A DNA stretch of 64,000 nucleotides from Treponema primitia ZAS-2 (GTDB lineage Bacteria > Spirochaetota > Spirochaetia > Treponematales > Breznakiellaceae): positions 2,294,001 to 2,358,000 of the forward strand of contig NC_015578.1 in the NCBI RefSeq assembly GCF_000214375.1, read 5' to 3'. Positions 8,410-16,390 of the stretch are shown piece by piece; positions within the stretch are counted from its first letter, which is position 1; every line of letters begins with the position of its first letter. The translations under genes were made by a program, and so were the position numbers. The notes beneath the pieces were generated by a model that worked only from the letters and a program-made list of their open reading frames with translations, made no database searches and was not told where the DNA came from.

Positions 8410-9021
8410 ATGAATGTCCAAATAATCGTCCTTGGCGGCTTCCTCGGTTCCGGTAAAACAACTGTTCTGCTGGAACTGGCAAAATATCTCACCGGCAAAC
8501 AGGGGCAGGTACAAAACACTAGGGTGGTCATCATCGAAAACGAGATCAGCGAGGCGGGTATGGACAGCCGCCTTTTCGAGAAGGATTACCGGGTAAAAAA
8601 CCTGTTTTCAGGCTGCGCCTGCTGTACCTATTCGGGGGAATTTGAGGCCGCCCTGCAAGCGGTGATCCGGGACTATGAGCCTGAGTGGATCATCGTGGAA
8701 GCTACGGGGCTTGCCTATCCGGATGCGATTAAGGCATCGGTACAAAAGTCAACGGGAATTATTCCCTGTATGCTTACAGTGGCGGATGCAAAACGCTGGT
8801 TCCGTGCCCTTGCAGGAATGGAACAGTTTGTGGAGGGCCAACTCCGGGAGGCGGACATTATTTTGGTGAATAAGGTCGATCTTGCGGGAGAAGCAGAGAC
8901 GGCTAAAGTCATTGACAGTATCAGCGCGAAACAAAGCGCCGCTCAAATAGTTAAGACCACGGCCAGCGCGGGATTAGACGAATCATTTTGGAACGATATC
9001 TTAAAACCAAGGAGGCCCTGA
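8410..9021 (+). CDS. COG0523 (CobW/P47K-like) G3E GTPase, GTPase half only
   Basis: 203-residue metallochaperone-type GTPase. It has the Walker A GGFLGSGKTT at residues 9-18, the ENE element at 43-45, the metal-binding CxCC (GCACC) at 68-72, EATG near 97, and the guanine-specificity motif NKVD near 154. Family members usually exceed 300 residues because a His-rich linker and a C-terminal domain follow. Here the frame ends in TGA, and the next gene, in the same frame, starts with a His-rich stretch. It therefore looks like a split COG0523 protein. Family roles are delivery of zinc, cobalt or nickel, or metallocofactor insertion; next to a UroD-like methyltransferase a role in loading that enzyme is a reasonable inference. 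Confidence 0.88.
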   Translation: MNVQIIVLGGFLGSGKTTVLLELAKYLTGKQGQVQNTRVVIIENEISEAGMDSRLFEKDYRVKNLFSGCACCTYSGEFEAALQAVIRDYEPEWIIVEATGLAYPDAIKASVQKSTGIIPCMLTVADAKRWFRALAGMEQFVEGQLREADIILVNKVDLAGEAETAKVIDSISAKQSAAQIVKTTASAGLDESFWNDILKPRRP

Positions 9022-9438
9022 ATGGACCGGAATGATTCCCATGAACATCATCACTCCCATAATCATCACGAACACGAACAGGTCGGCCATGTTCATCTCC
9101 CGGAGGACAGAATAAGTATTTCTACCCATGAAGAATCCATTATCGCCGTATTCAAATCCCATATAGCGGCGCCCTACCAGGAAGCGGTCGGGATAGTGGG
9201 CAGGGGCATGAAAAATGTGGCGGAAGAAGTTGTTGAAAACGGCGGGATAATAGGGCATATTAAATCCTTTGTGATTGCCGAGGGCGAGCGGTGTATGATT
9301 TCGATAAGCGATGCCGGGACAGAAGCGCAGGAAAAACATATTCCCGGTGAATCCGCCAATTTTGAACTGGTTGTTATCGTTTTTCATGTCGATGAAGATA
9401 CATTGCGGGGAATTATTCATTCCATATTTCCCGAATAA
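9022..9438 (+). CDS. His-rich protein, probable C-terminal half of a split COG0523 metallochaperone
   Basis: 138 residues. The first 30 contain about a dozen His (SHEHHHSHNHHEHEQ), a likely metal-binding segment. A compact alpha/beta domain follows, ending in FELVVIVFHVDEDTLRGIIH. Its ATG directly follows the TGA of the GTPase gene and lies in the same frame. An AAGGAGG ribosome site at 9009-9015 with 6-base spacing supports separate translation. The arrangement (GTPase, then His-rich linker, then small domain) matches a one-piece COG0523 protein cut in two. The domain after the His segment was not matched to a named family. Confidence 0.7.
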   Translation: MDRNDSHEHHHSHNHHEHEQVGHVHLPEDRISISTHEESIIAVFKSHIAAPYQEAVGIVGRGMKNVAEEVVENGGIIGHIKSFVIAEGERCMISISDAGTEAQEKHIPGESANFELVVIVFHVDEDTLRGIIHSIFPE

Positions 9439-9530
9439 GTTTACGGTTCTTATATTTTCCTATTTATAATTATGCCTTTTTGTGCTATTATAATCCCAAT
9501 CATCGGTTACCGGGAGAATTTTTAAAACCC

Positions 9531-10589
9531 TTAGAAACCGGAGGGTTCTTTTTCCTCCGGGCTTTTCCCATCCCCGTCAATAACCCACCTCACATAGGGA
9601 TCTTCCAGATTGTACAGATGACAGGCCACACTATGTTCACTGTTGCCGGGCATGGGCTTAATTACCGGGTGCAGCCGAGAACATACGGGCATGGCCTGGG
9701 GGCAGCGGGTATGGAACACACAGCCTGAGGGGGGATTAATGGGAGACGGCAAATCTCCGGTCAGGGTCATCTTTTGTTTGCGGATATGGGGATCCGGTTC
9801 TGGTACCGCAGAAAGCAGAGCCTGGGTATAGGGATGGAGGGTATTGGAAAACAGCTCATCTGTGAGGGCAGTTTCCATCAAATGCCCCAGGTACATTACC
9901 CCAATACGGTCGGAAATAAATTTTACTACACTGATATCATGGGCAATAAAGAGATAGGTAAGCTGATCCTGCTTTTGCAGGTCCAGGAGCAAATTTATTA
10001 TCTGGGACTGGATCGAAACATCCAGGGCTGAAACCGGTTCATCACAGATGATAAGTTTAGGATTAAGGATTAAAGCCCGGGCAAGCCCGATACGCTGGCG
10101 CTGGCCGCCTGAAAATTCGTGGGGGTAGCGGTAAAAGTGTTCGGTACGCAGCCCGACCTTATCCATTATTTCCATTGCCAGGGCGATCCGCTCCTGAGTA
10201 TCCCGGCCGATACGGTGGATGAGCAAAACTTCCAGAAGCATATCCCCTACCCGGACCCGGGGATTGAGAGATGTGTAGGGATCCTGAAATACCATCTGCA
10301 TGTCCCGCCTGAAGGGCCGCAGGTCCTTTTCGTTTAGGGAAGTAATATCAGTTTTATTGAACTTAACACTGCCGGAGCTGGGATCCTGCAGCCGGATAAC
10401 TGTTCGGCCAAAGGTACTCTTGCCACAGCCGGTCTCCCCTACCAGGCCATAGGTCTCCCCCTGGTAAAGGGTCAGAGAAACACCGTCCACAGCTTTAACC
10501 TGGTTAATTATCTTACCGAAGGCGTTCCGGATAGGAAAATGTTTTACCAAATCTACAACATCAAGTATAACTTTATTTTCCCCAGCCAT
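9531..10589 (-). CDS. dppF: Peptide/nickel-type ABC transporter ATP-binding protein (DppF/OppF)
   Basis: 352-residue ATPase energising uptake of peptides or similar ligands. Walker A is GETGCGKSTFG, the signature is EFSGGQRQRIGLARAL, and Walker B is LIICDEPVSALD. The oligopeptide-type C-terminal extension carries the Cys motif CVFHTRCPQAMPVC typical of DppF/OppF. It is the last gene of a five-gene minus-strand operon. The final codons contain a CCGGAGG/CCTCCGG hairpin (9538-9560) that could serve as a weak terminator. Confidence 0.93.
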   Translation of the reverse strand: MAGENKVILDVVDLVKHFPIRNAFGKIINQVKAVDGVSLTLYQGETYGLVGETGCGKSTFGRTVIRLQDPSSGSVKFNKTDITSLNEKDLRPFRRDMQMVFQDPYTSLNPRVRVGDMLLEVLLIHRIGRDTQERIALAMEIMDKVGLRTEHFYRYPHEFSGGQRQRIGLARALILNPKLIICDEPVSALDVSIQSQIINLLLDLQKQDQLTYLFIAHDISVVKFISDRIGVMYLGHLMETALTDELFSNTLHPYTQALLSAVPEPDPHIRKQKMTLTGDLPSPINPPSGCVFHTRCPQAMPVCSRLHPVIKPMPGNSEHSVACHLYNLEDPYVRWVIDGDGKSPEEKEPSGF

Positions 10590-10598
10590 ATCCGCCCC

Positions 10599-11600
10599 TT
10601 AGCCTTTTAATCCCGCAGACAGTTGGCCCGCAGTTTTCCAGCACCGCGCCTTATGGGAACTACTAATCTCCTGTAAGGCTTGAGACTCTTCTCTGCAGCG
10701 GTTCTCGGCATACAAACACCGGTCCGCAAAACGGCAGCCTGAAGGAATCTGATCCAAAAGCGGTACCGTGCCGGGGATCATATACAGCTTTTCATCCCTG
10801 GAACCGGAGAGGCGGGGAATGGATTTCAGAAGACCCTGGGTATAAGGATGCCGAGGATTATCAAAAAGTTCATCCACCAGGGCTTCCTCCACTATCTGCC
10901 CCAAATACATCACCACCACCCGCCGGCAGGTTTCCGCTACCACCGCCAGATCGTGGGTGATAAGTACCACCCCCATGTTAAGTTTTTTGTTCAAGCCCAC
11001 GATCAGGTCCATTATCTGGGCCTGGATGGTTACATCCAGCGCAGTTGTGGGCTCGTCGGCAATAAGAAGCCGGGGGCCGCAGGCCAGGGCAATGGCTATC
11101 ATGATCCGCTGCCTCATGCCCCCGGAAAGTTCATGGGGAAACTGGCTTATCCGTTTGACAGGATCAGGGATGCCCACCATGCCCAGCAATTCAAGGACCT
11201 GTTCACGGGCTTCCGCTTTTTTCATATGCCGGTGAATAATAAGAGATTCGGCAATCTGATCCCCCACGGAAAATACAGGGTTAAGGGAACTCATGGCATC
11301 CTGAAACACCATGGCAATCTCCTGCCCCCGGTACTCCCTCATCTGCCGGCGGGGGATATTAAGGATATCCCTACCCTGGAAAAGAATTTTTCCCGAATAC
11401 TGTACTTGCCGTTTTTCATCATATAAACGGAGAATAGACTGGGAGGTAACGCTTTTACCGCAGCCCGACTCCCCCACAAGTCCCAAAATCTCCCCCTGCT
11501 CCACGGTGAATGAAACTCCGTCCACTGCCTTCAGAATACCCCGTTCAGTGTGAAAGCTGGTACTCAGTTCATCAATGGATAGTAATGCTGTTTCACCCAT
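10599..11600 (-). CDS. dppD: Peptide/nickel-type ABC transporter ATP-binding protein (DppD/OppD)
   Basis: Second ATPase of the importer, about 333 residues. It has Walker A GESGCGKSVTSQ, signature ELSGGMRQRIMIAIAL, Walker B LLIADEPTTALD, and a C-terminal CRFADRCLYAENRC cluster that is common in DppD and may bind iron-sulfur or metal. The ATG at 11600 is chosen because GAGGA precedes it at good distance; a TTG at 11615 overlapping the upstream stop is possible. DppD and DppF normally form a heterodimer. Confidence 0.93.
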   Translation of the reverse strand: MGETALLSIDELSTSFHTERGILKAVDGVSFTVEQGEILGLVGESGCGKSVTSQSILRLYDEKRQVQYSGKILFQGRDILNIPRRQMREYRGQEIAMVFQDAMSSLNPVFSVGDQIAESLIIHRHMKKAEAREQVLELLGMVGIPDPVKRISQFPHELSGGMRQRIMIAIALACGPRLLIADEPTTALDVTIQAQIMDLIVGLNKKLNMGVVLITHDLAVVAETCRRVVVMYLGQIVEEALVDELFDNPRHPYTQGLLKSIPRLSGSRDEKLYMIPGTVPLLDQIPSGCRFADRCLYAENRCREESQALQEISSSHKARCWKTAGQLSAGLKG

Positions 11601-11611
11601 GTTCAGTTTCC

Positions 11612-12499
11612 TCAATTGCTCAAGGGATCAAGCAGGTCCCTCATGCCGTCCCCAAAGAGGTTAAGCCCCAGTACCGTAAGGGCAGTGATGATACCGGGAA
11701 ACACAATCAGCCACTGGGCCTGATAGATAACCCCCCGGCCGTCGCTCAGGATACTGCCCCAGCTTGGCTGGGGCGCGGGAATACCGGCTCCAAGGAAACT
11801 GAGGGCCGCCTCGGTAATAATCGCAGAAGCGAACACAAAGGTCATCTGCACAATCATGGGGGAAATAATATTAGGCGCAATGTGGCGGAAGAGTATCCGT
11901 CTGCTTCTGGCCCCAACACCCTTCATAGCCTCAATATAAGTCTGCTCCTTTACCACCAGGGCAGCGGAGCGGGCAATTTGAGCCATACTGGGGGTGCTTA
12001 CCACCGCAAGGCTGATGATAACATTTTTAATATCCGCCCCCAGGGCGGTCATCAGGGCAATGGCAAGCAAAATCGAAGGGATGGACTTCAGGCCGTCGCA
12101 GATCCGCATCAGTATATTGTCCAATACTTTGCTGTGGCTGGCGTAAAGCCCGATGATCATCCCCAAGGCGCCGGAGAGGATCCCCGTGGAAAGGCCCACG
12201 ATCATGGATATCCGCGCCCCATAGACGACCCGAGTAAATACATCCCGGCCCAAAATATCCGTGCCAAACCAATGCTCCGCCGATGGGGGCTTGAGCTGGT
12301 TTGAAACATCCACCGTGTAGGGAGAAGTTCTGATGATAATGGGGCCGAAGATCGCCGCAAGCAACACTATCAGCACTATCACAAGCCCCGCCACAGACTG
12401 CTTGTTGCGGAGGAATTTCCGTATCAACAAGGCCCGCTGTTCAGCTTCCAGCCGCTTCCGCAGTTGGTGCATTTTTTCAAAATTTACCGCTTGTTTCAT
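11612..12499 (-). CDS. dppC: Peptide/nickel-type ABC transporter permease (DppC)
   Basis: Inner-membrane permease, 295 residues, with an N-terminal OppC-type cytoplasmic and first membrane helix (about residues 30-55). The EAA-loop region EAMKGVGARSRRILFRHIAPN contacts the ATPases. LGTDILGRDVFTRVVYGAR-type sequence after the first helix is typical for DppC. It sits 6 bases after the dppB stop. Confidence 0.93.
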   Translation of the reverse strand: MKQAVNFEKMHQLRKRLEAEQRALLIRKFLRNKQSVAGLVIVLIVLLAAIFGPIIIRTSPYTVDVSNQLKPPSAEHWFGTDILGRDVFTRVVYGARISMIVGLSTGILSGALGMIIGLYASHSKVLDNILMRICDGLKSIPSILLAIALMTALGADIKNVIISLAVVSTPSMAQIARSAALVVKEQTYIEAMKGVGARSRRILFRHIAPNIISPMIVQMTFVFASAIITEAALSFLGAGIPAPQPSWGSILSDGRGVIYQAQWLIVFPGIITALTVLGLNLFGDGMRDLLDPLSN

Positions 12500-12505
12500 T
12501 GTCTT

Positions 12506-13453
12506 TTAGTTTGCCAGCCGGATACGGGGATCCGCCAGTCCGTAGAGCAGGTCAACTGCCAGATTAATTACCACATTGATAAGGGCAATCAACAGCACCA
12601 CTGCCTGAATAACCTGATAATCCCGGCGGCCAATGGAATTGACCACCAGGGAACCGATACCGGGAATCCCGAACAGGGATTCTACCACTGTGGCCCCCGA
12701 AAGAGCACCGATAAAACTCTGCCCCACCACCGCAATGATCGGTACCAGGGCATTACGGAATGCGTGTTTTGTTACCAAGAAAAAATCCGATACCCCTTTC
12801 GCCTTTGCCATACGCACATAATCACTGGCAAGGGTCTCCAGCAGGCTGGCCCGGGTCATCCGCATCAGCAGTGCGGAGTACATGAAACCCAGAGCAATGG
12901 CGGGCAAGGTGAGGGAACGGATATGGGGCCCCAGGCCTACGGAGATTGGGGAAAAACCTGCCACCGGAAACCACCGGAACCGGACTGCGAAGATCACAAT
13001 CAAAAAAAGTCCCAGAAGAAAACTGGGAAGGGAAATCCCCAGCAAGGCGGTAACTGATACTATATGATCCGGAACAGTACCTTTCTTCCGGGCCCCCAGC
13101 ATACCCAGGGGCAGCGCAATAATCGTGGCGATGATCATGGAATACAGTGACAAGGAAATGGTGGGCCGCAGACGATCCGCAATCATGGTGGATACAGGAA
13201 TACTCTGGGCTACTGAAACCCCAAAATCACCCTGACAAACCCGGCTTATCCAATTAAGGTAGCGAGGGACAAAAGGCTGGTCCAGTCCCATCCGCAGCCT
13301 AAGGATGGCAATATCCTCAGGGGTGGCATTCTCCCCCAAGATCATCGCCGCCGGATCCCCGGGGATTAGATACACGATGCTGAAAATAACCACCGAAACG
13401 ATAAACAGTACCGGAATAGCGGAGAGGAGCCGCTTAACAATATACTTTCTCAT
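12506..13453 (-). CDS. dppB: Peptide/nickel-type ABC transporter permease (DppB)
   Basis: 315-residue inner-membrane permease. It starts MRKYIVKRLLSAIPVLFIVSVV, the usual DppB first helix. It contains the DPAA motif in the first periplasmic loop (GDPAAMILG) and an EAA loop near DYVRMAKAKGVSDFFLVTKH. The ATG has a GGAGG site. It forms the channel with DppC. Confidence 0.93.
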   Translation of the reverse strand: MRKYIVKRLLSAIPVLFIVSVVIFSIVYLIPGDPAAMILGENATPEDIAILRLRMGLDQPFVPRYLNWISRVCQGDFGVSVAQSIPVSTMIADRLRPTISLSLYSMIIATIIALPLGMLGARKKGTVPDHIVSVTALLGISLPSFLLGLFLIVIFAVRFRWFPVAGFSPISVGLGPHIRSLTLPAIALGFMYSALLMRMTRASLLETLASDYVRMAKAKGVSDFFLVTKHAFRNALVPIIAVVGQSFIGALSGATVVESLFGIPGIGSLVVNSIGRRDYQVIQAVVLLIALINVVINLAVDLLYGLADPRIRLAN

Positions 13454-13510
13454 CCCAAACCTCCGGCACTAAAACTATTGCCCCGACCTTGACAGCCGGG
13501 ATATTGATTC

Positions 13511-15067
13511 CTACTTTCTTATCTTGGTATTCCAGAAGTAAAGCCCATTATAAACAGTAACGTTCTCCACCTTCTTGTTCCATGCGGAGGCGGCAATATA
13601 ATGTCCCAGGTTGAGGATAGGCAGGTATTCCCAGGAATACTCCTGGAGGGTATCCCAGATCTGCCGGGCTTCTTCCCTGCTCGTGGCGGCGTTGAAAGCG
13701 GACACATACTTCTGCAAGGTTGGGTCATCGGACCAGCCCGCATAGGTCGCCGCAAAATAGAGTTTCAGGGAAGGCACCGGAACGCTGGAAAAACTGGTGG
13801 TGTAGATATCGAAGCGGACCGGATCGGATATATAGGCCATTACCGTGGCCCAGTCAACGGTGGTTACCTTTACATTGATGCCGATGGCCTCAAGCTGCTG
13901 CTGCATAACCAGGACGCCGCTGTCCAAATTACCCATAGTGGTGGTGAGTATCACAAAAGGCTCTCCCTTATAATTGGACTTTGCCAGATACTCCTTTGCC
14001 AAAGCAGGGTTTTTCAGATTGTACTGATCCTTCCCGGCAAGGGATTTCCAGTAAGGCTGGGTGTCGTCCATATAGGAAGATCCGAGTTCATAGAGTTCGC
14101 CATAGACAGGCTTAAGAATATCATCCACATTGATCACCGCATTGACAGCCTTGCGGAAGTACAGATCCGAAGCGGGACCTTCTCGTTTGTCAAACACAAA
14201 TGCTGAGGTACCCGCCTGGAAACGCACCATTTCTACATCCTGCATTGCCGCTACCCTGGGCAGATCATAGGTACTGAGGTTGTAGTTAATGTCATACTGA
14301 CCGGTTTCCAGCCCCGCGATACGGGTGGTGGCTTCCGGGACCACCCAGAAGTAAATCTGTTCCACCCCGGGCGCCTTATAGCCAGCCCAGCCATCAATCG
14401 GCTTCGAGGGATCCCCGTAAGGGACATAGTCGGCGAATTTCTCCAAGAGTATATACTGGTTGAGTTTCCATTCCACAAATTTGAAAGGACCGGTGCCGAT
14501 ATTCTGTTTCAGGAAACCCTTGTCGTCCTCGTCGGCGCAGGCCTTTGCCGTGGTTATCGACGCAGGCTGATTGGCCCCGGCTATCACATCCGGAAAGGTT
14601 ACCGCAGGATGATTAAAGGTAATGCGGACCGTGCTATCGTCAAGCTTTTCAAACCGGGAGGCCCCGGCAAGTTCCCGCATCACCGAAAAGCCGCCGATCC
14701 AGCGGTTCATGGAGACCACCACATCATCTGCGTTCATCACCGAGCCATCGTGAAATTTCACCCCTTTCCGCAGATAAAAGGTAAACGTAGCCGCATCGCT
14801 GCTCATTTCAAAGCGCTCACAGAGTTCCGGCACTACTTCGGATTCGGCGTTCAGGGTAACGAGTTTTTCCCATATAGTGCCGGCGCCGATCTGGCGGGCA
14901 ACAAGGGAGCTGTTTTTATGCAAATCCAGGGAAGGCGATTCCTGCATGACCGCCACATTCAAAACTGTTTTGTACTCCACCGCCGATGCTGGTGCGGCTT
15001 TTTTCCCGCACCCGGCCAAAACCGCCAGCATAAGACAACAACATACCAATCCTAAGCCTTTTTTCAT
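13511..15067 (-). CDS. dppA: Extracellular solute-binding lipoprotein, family 5 (DppA-like)
   Basis: Ligand-binding component of the importer, 518 residues. The start at 15067 is preceded by GGAGG. Residues 1-19 are a lipoprotein signal ending in the lipobox LAGC with Cys20 as lipidation site. Mature sequence features follow family 5 binding proteins: PELCERFEMSSDAATFTF, KGVKFHDGSVMNADDVV, and TGPFKFVEWK. Ligand specificity (di/oligopeptide, nickel, sugar or other) cannot be decided. It is the first gene of the dppABCDF unit, 57 bases ahead of dppB. A candidate promoter TTGATC-15-TATAAA lies just upstream. Confidence 0.92.
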   Translation of the reverse strand: MKKGLGLVCCCLMLAVLAGCGKKAAPASAVEYKTVLNVAVMQESPSLDLHKNSSLVARQIGAGTIWEKLVTLNAESEVVPELCERFEMSSDAATFTFYLRKGVKFHDGSVMNADDVVVSMNRWIGGFSVMRELAGASRFEKLDDSTVRITFNHPAVTFPDVIAGANQPASITTAKACADEDDKGFLKQNIGTGPFKFVEWKLNQYILLEKFADYVPYGDPSKPIDGWAGYKAPGVEQIYFWVVPEATTRIAGLETGQYDINYNLSTYDLPRVAAMQDVEMVRFQAGTSAFVFDKREGPASDLYFRKAVNAVINVDDILKPVYGELYELGSSYMDDTQPYWKSLAGKDQYNLKNPALAKEYLAKSNYKGEPFVILTTTMGNLDSGVLVMQQQLEAIGINVKVTTVDWATVMAYISDPVRFDIYTTSFSSVPVPSLKLYFAATYAGWSDDPTLQKYVSAFNAATSREEARQIWDTLQEYSWEYLPILNLGHYIAASAWNKKVENVTVYNGLYFWNTKIRK

Positions 15068-15097
15068 TTGTATTCCTCCATAAATGATTTTTCCAAT

Positions 15098-15124
15098 TTT
15101 ATAGAAAAAAATACAATAGATCAA
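15098..15124 (-). promoter_or_regulatory. Candidate promoter of the dppABCDF operon
   Basis: TTGATC, 15 bases, TATAAA on the minus strand, about 30 bases before the dppA ATG. The spacer is shorter than usual, so the call is tentative. Confidence 0.35.
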
Positions 15125-15296
15125 GTATATTTATTATTTATTCATTCTCTTGGAGTGTATGCGTAAATATGCAAATTTAAAGACGAGCCGGCCTGCACTG
15201 TACAGCACAGAATGGGATAGGCATTTCAACCTATTACTTGCAATTATGCCGTTCCGTGTTATTATATTCCCAATACCCATATATAGGAGAGTTAAC

Positions 15297-15866
15297 ATGA
15301 AGAAAATTCTGGTAATCAATGGCAGCGGCAGAAAGGAGGGCAATGCGGCGGGCTTGGCCTCCCAGGCAATTGAATCAATGAAAAAGGCGGGAACCGAGGC
15401 GAAGCTGTTCAATTTAGGCGAAATGAACATCCATCCCTGTGTCGCCTGTAACGGCTGTAAAACAGGTACCGGTGGATGTGTCCAAAAGGATGAGCTCAGC
15501 AGCTTGATTGATGACATGCTGGACTGCGACGGCATCCTATTGACCTCCCCGATCTATTTCGGCCGGGCTACTGCCCAGGTGTATATCTGGGTCAACCGCC
15601 TCTATAGTTTAATGTCCTCTGCGGGGAGCCGCTGTGAAAAAAAGGAAAGCCGGAAACTCGGCGTAATTCTCACCTTTAACAGCGGCCCTGCGGATGTCTA
15701 TGCCAAGGAAGCGGATTACCTGGCCATGGGGGGGGTAAAAATGGTTGCCGGCATTACGGCGCACAACATTTTGCTAGCCGGTGGCTTAAGTGATAAGGAC
15801 GCGTATAAAAGCCACACCGAGTACCTTGATAAGGCGAAAGTCCTGGGAGAGTGGCTGGTTCAGTAA
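15297..15866 (+). CDS. NADPH-dependent FMN reductase / iron-sulfur flavoprotein-like
   Basis: Flavodoxin-fold redox protein of 189 residues. The FMN phosphate loop is ILVINGSGRKEGNAAGLA at the N terminus. A Cys cluster CVACNGCKTGTGGCVQKDEL (about 43-62) follows, the pattern of ISF-type flavoproteins that may hold a 4Fe-4S cluster. LTSPIYFGRATAQVYIWVNR is the second FMN-contact loop. The start at 15297 has an AGGAGA site; the frame extends upstream without a site. Physiological partner unknown. A second member of the family is at 45271-45912. Confidence 0.85.
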   Translation: MKKILVINGSGRKEGNAAGLASQAIESMKKAGTEAKLFNLGEMNIHPCVACNGCKTGTGGCVQKDELSSLIDDMLDCDGILLTSPIYFGRATAQVYIWVNRLYSLMSSAGSRCEKKESRKLGVILTFNSGPADVYAKEADYLAMGGVKMVAGITAHNILLAGGLSDKDAYKSHTEYLDKAKVLGEWLVQ

Positions 15867-15881
15867 GTTCTGATTCCCCGG

Positions 15882-15912
15882 AGCCGCCGCTGATCCGAGG
15901 CGGCTTCCTTAT
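15882..15912 (+). terminator. Possible weak terminator after the flavoprotein gene
   Basis: AGCCGCC at 15882-15888 pairs with GGCGGCT at 15899-15905 and is followed by TCCTTATT. The T-run is poor. Confidence 0.35.
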
Positions 15913-15997
15913 TGCAAGAAACACTTGAATCCTTTACCATTGCCTCGGAACATCCAACGAAGTTCCCCGCGGACTATAAATCTCTGGAGGTATTATC

Positions 15998-16390
15998 ATG
16001 CAGGAAGTATATGATTTCTTGAAGAAATGCGGGACCTATTATCTGGCTACGGTGGAGGGAAATCAACCTCGGGTCCGCCCTTTTGGTACGGTCGATATTT
16101 TTGAAGGAAAGCTCTATATCCAGACGGGAAAGTCAAAACCCTGTTCACAACAGATTAAGGCTAATCCCAGAATCGAGATCTGCGCCTTTGGAGACGGAAA
16201 ATGGGTCCGTGTGCAGGCCCAGGCTATTGAAGATGACCGGCGGGAGGCAAAGCAGCATATGTTGGACGCCTACCCGACTTTGAAGGATCGGTACTCGGCG
16301 GATGATAATAATACCCAGGTACTGTACCTCAAGGATGCGGTGGCCACCATTTCCTCCTTTGCCGGAGAACCCCAGGTCATTAAATTCTAA
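15998..16390 (+). CDS. Pyridoxamine 5'-phosphate oxidase-like FMN-binding protein
   Basis: 130-residue split-barrel protein: EVYDFLKKCGTYYLATVEGNQPRVRPFGTVDIFEGKLYIQTGKSKPCSQQI. This is the typical N-terminal half of the PNPOx-like/NimC family, which bind FMN or F420 and reduce small molecules. GGAGG precedes the ATG. Its last 11 bases overlap the end of the convergent gene at 16380. Too short for true PdxH; substrate unknown. Confidence 0.82.
   Translation: MQEVYDFLKKCGTYYLATVEGNQPRVRPFGTVDIFEGKLYIQTGKSKPCSQQIKANPRIEICAFGDGKWVRVQAQAIEDDRREAKQHMLDAYPTLKDRYSADDNNTQVLYLKDAVATISSFAGEPQVIKF

Noticed and set aside
9019-9024. TGA between the GTPase and His-rich genes as a selenocysteine codon
   Set aside because: A perfect Shine-Dalgarno and an ATG directly at the TGA support ordinary termination and restart, and I see no convincing SECIS hairpin just downstream.
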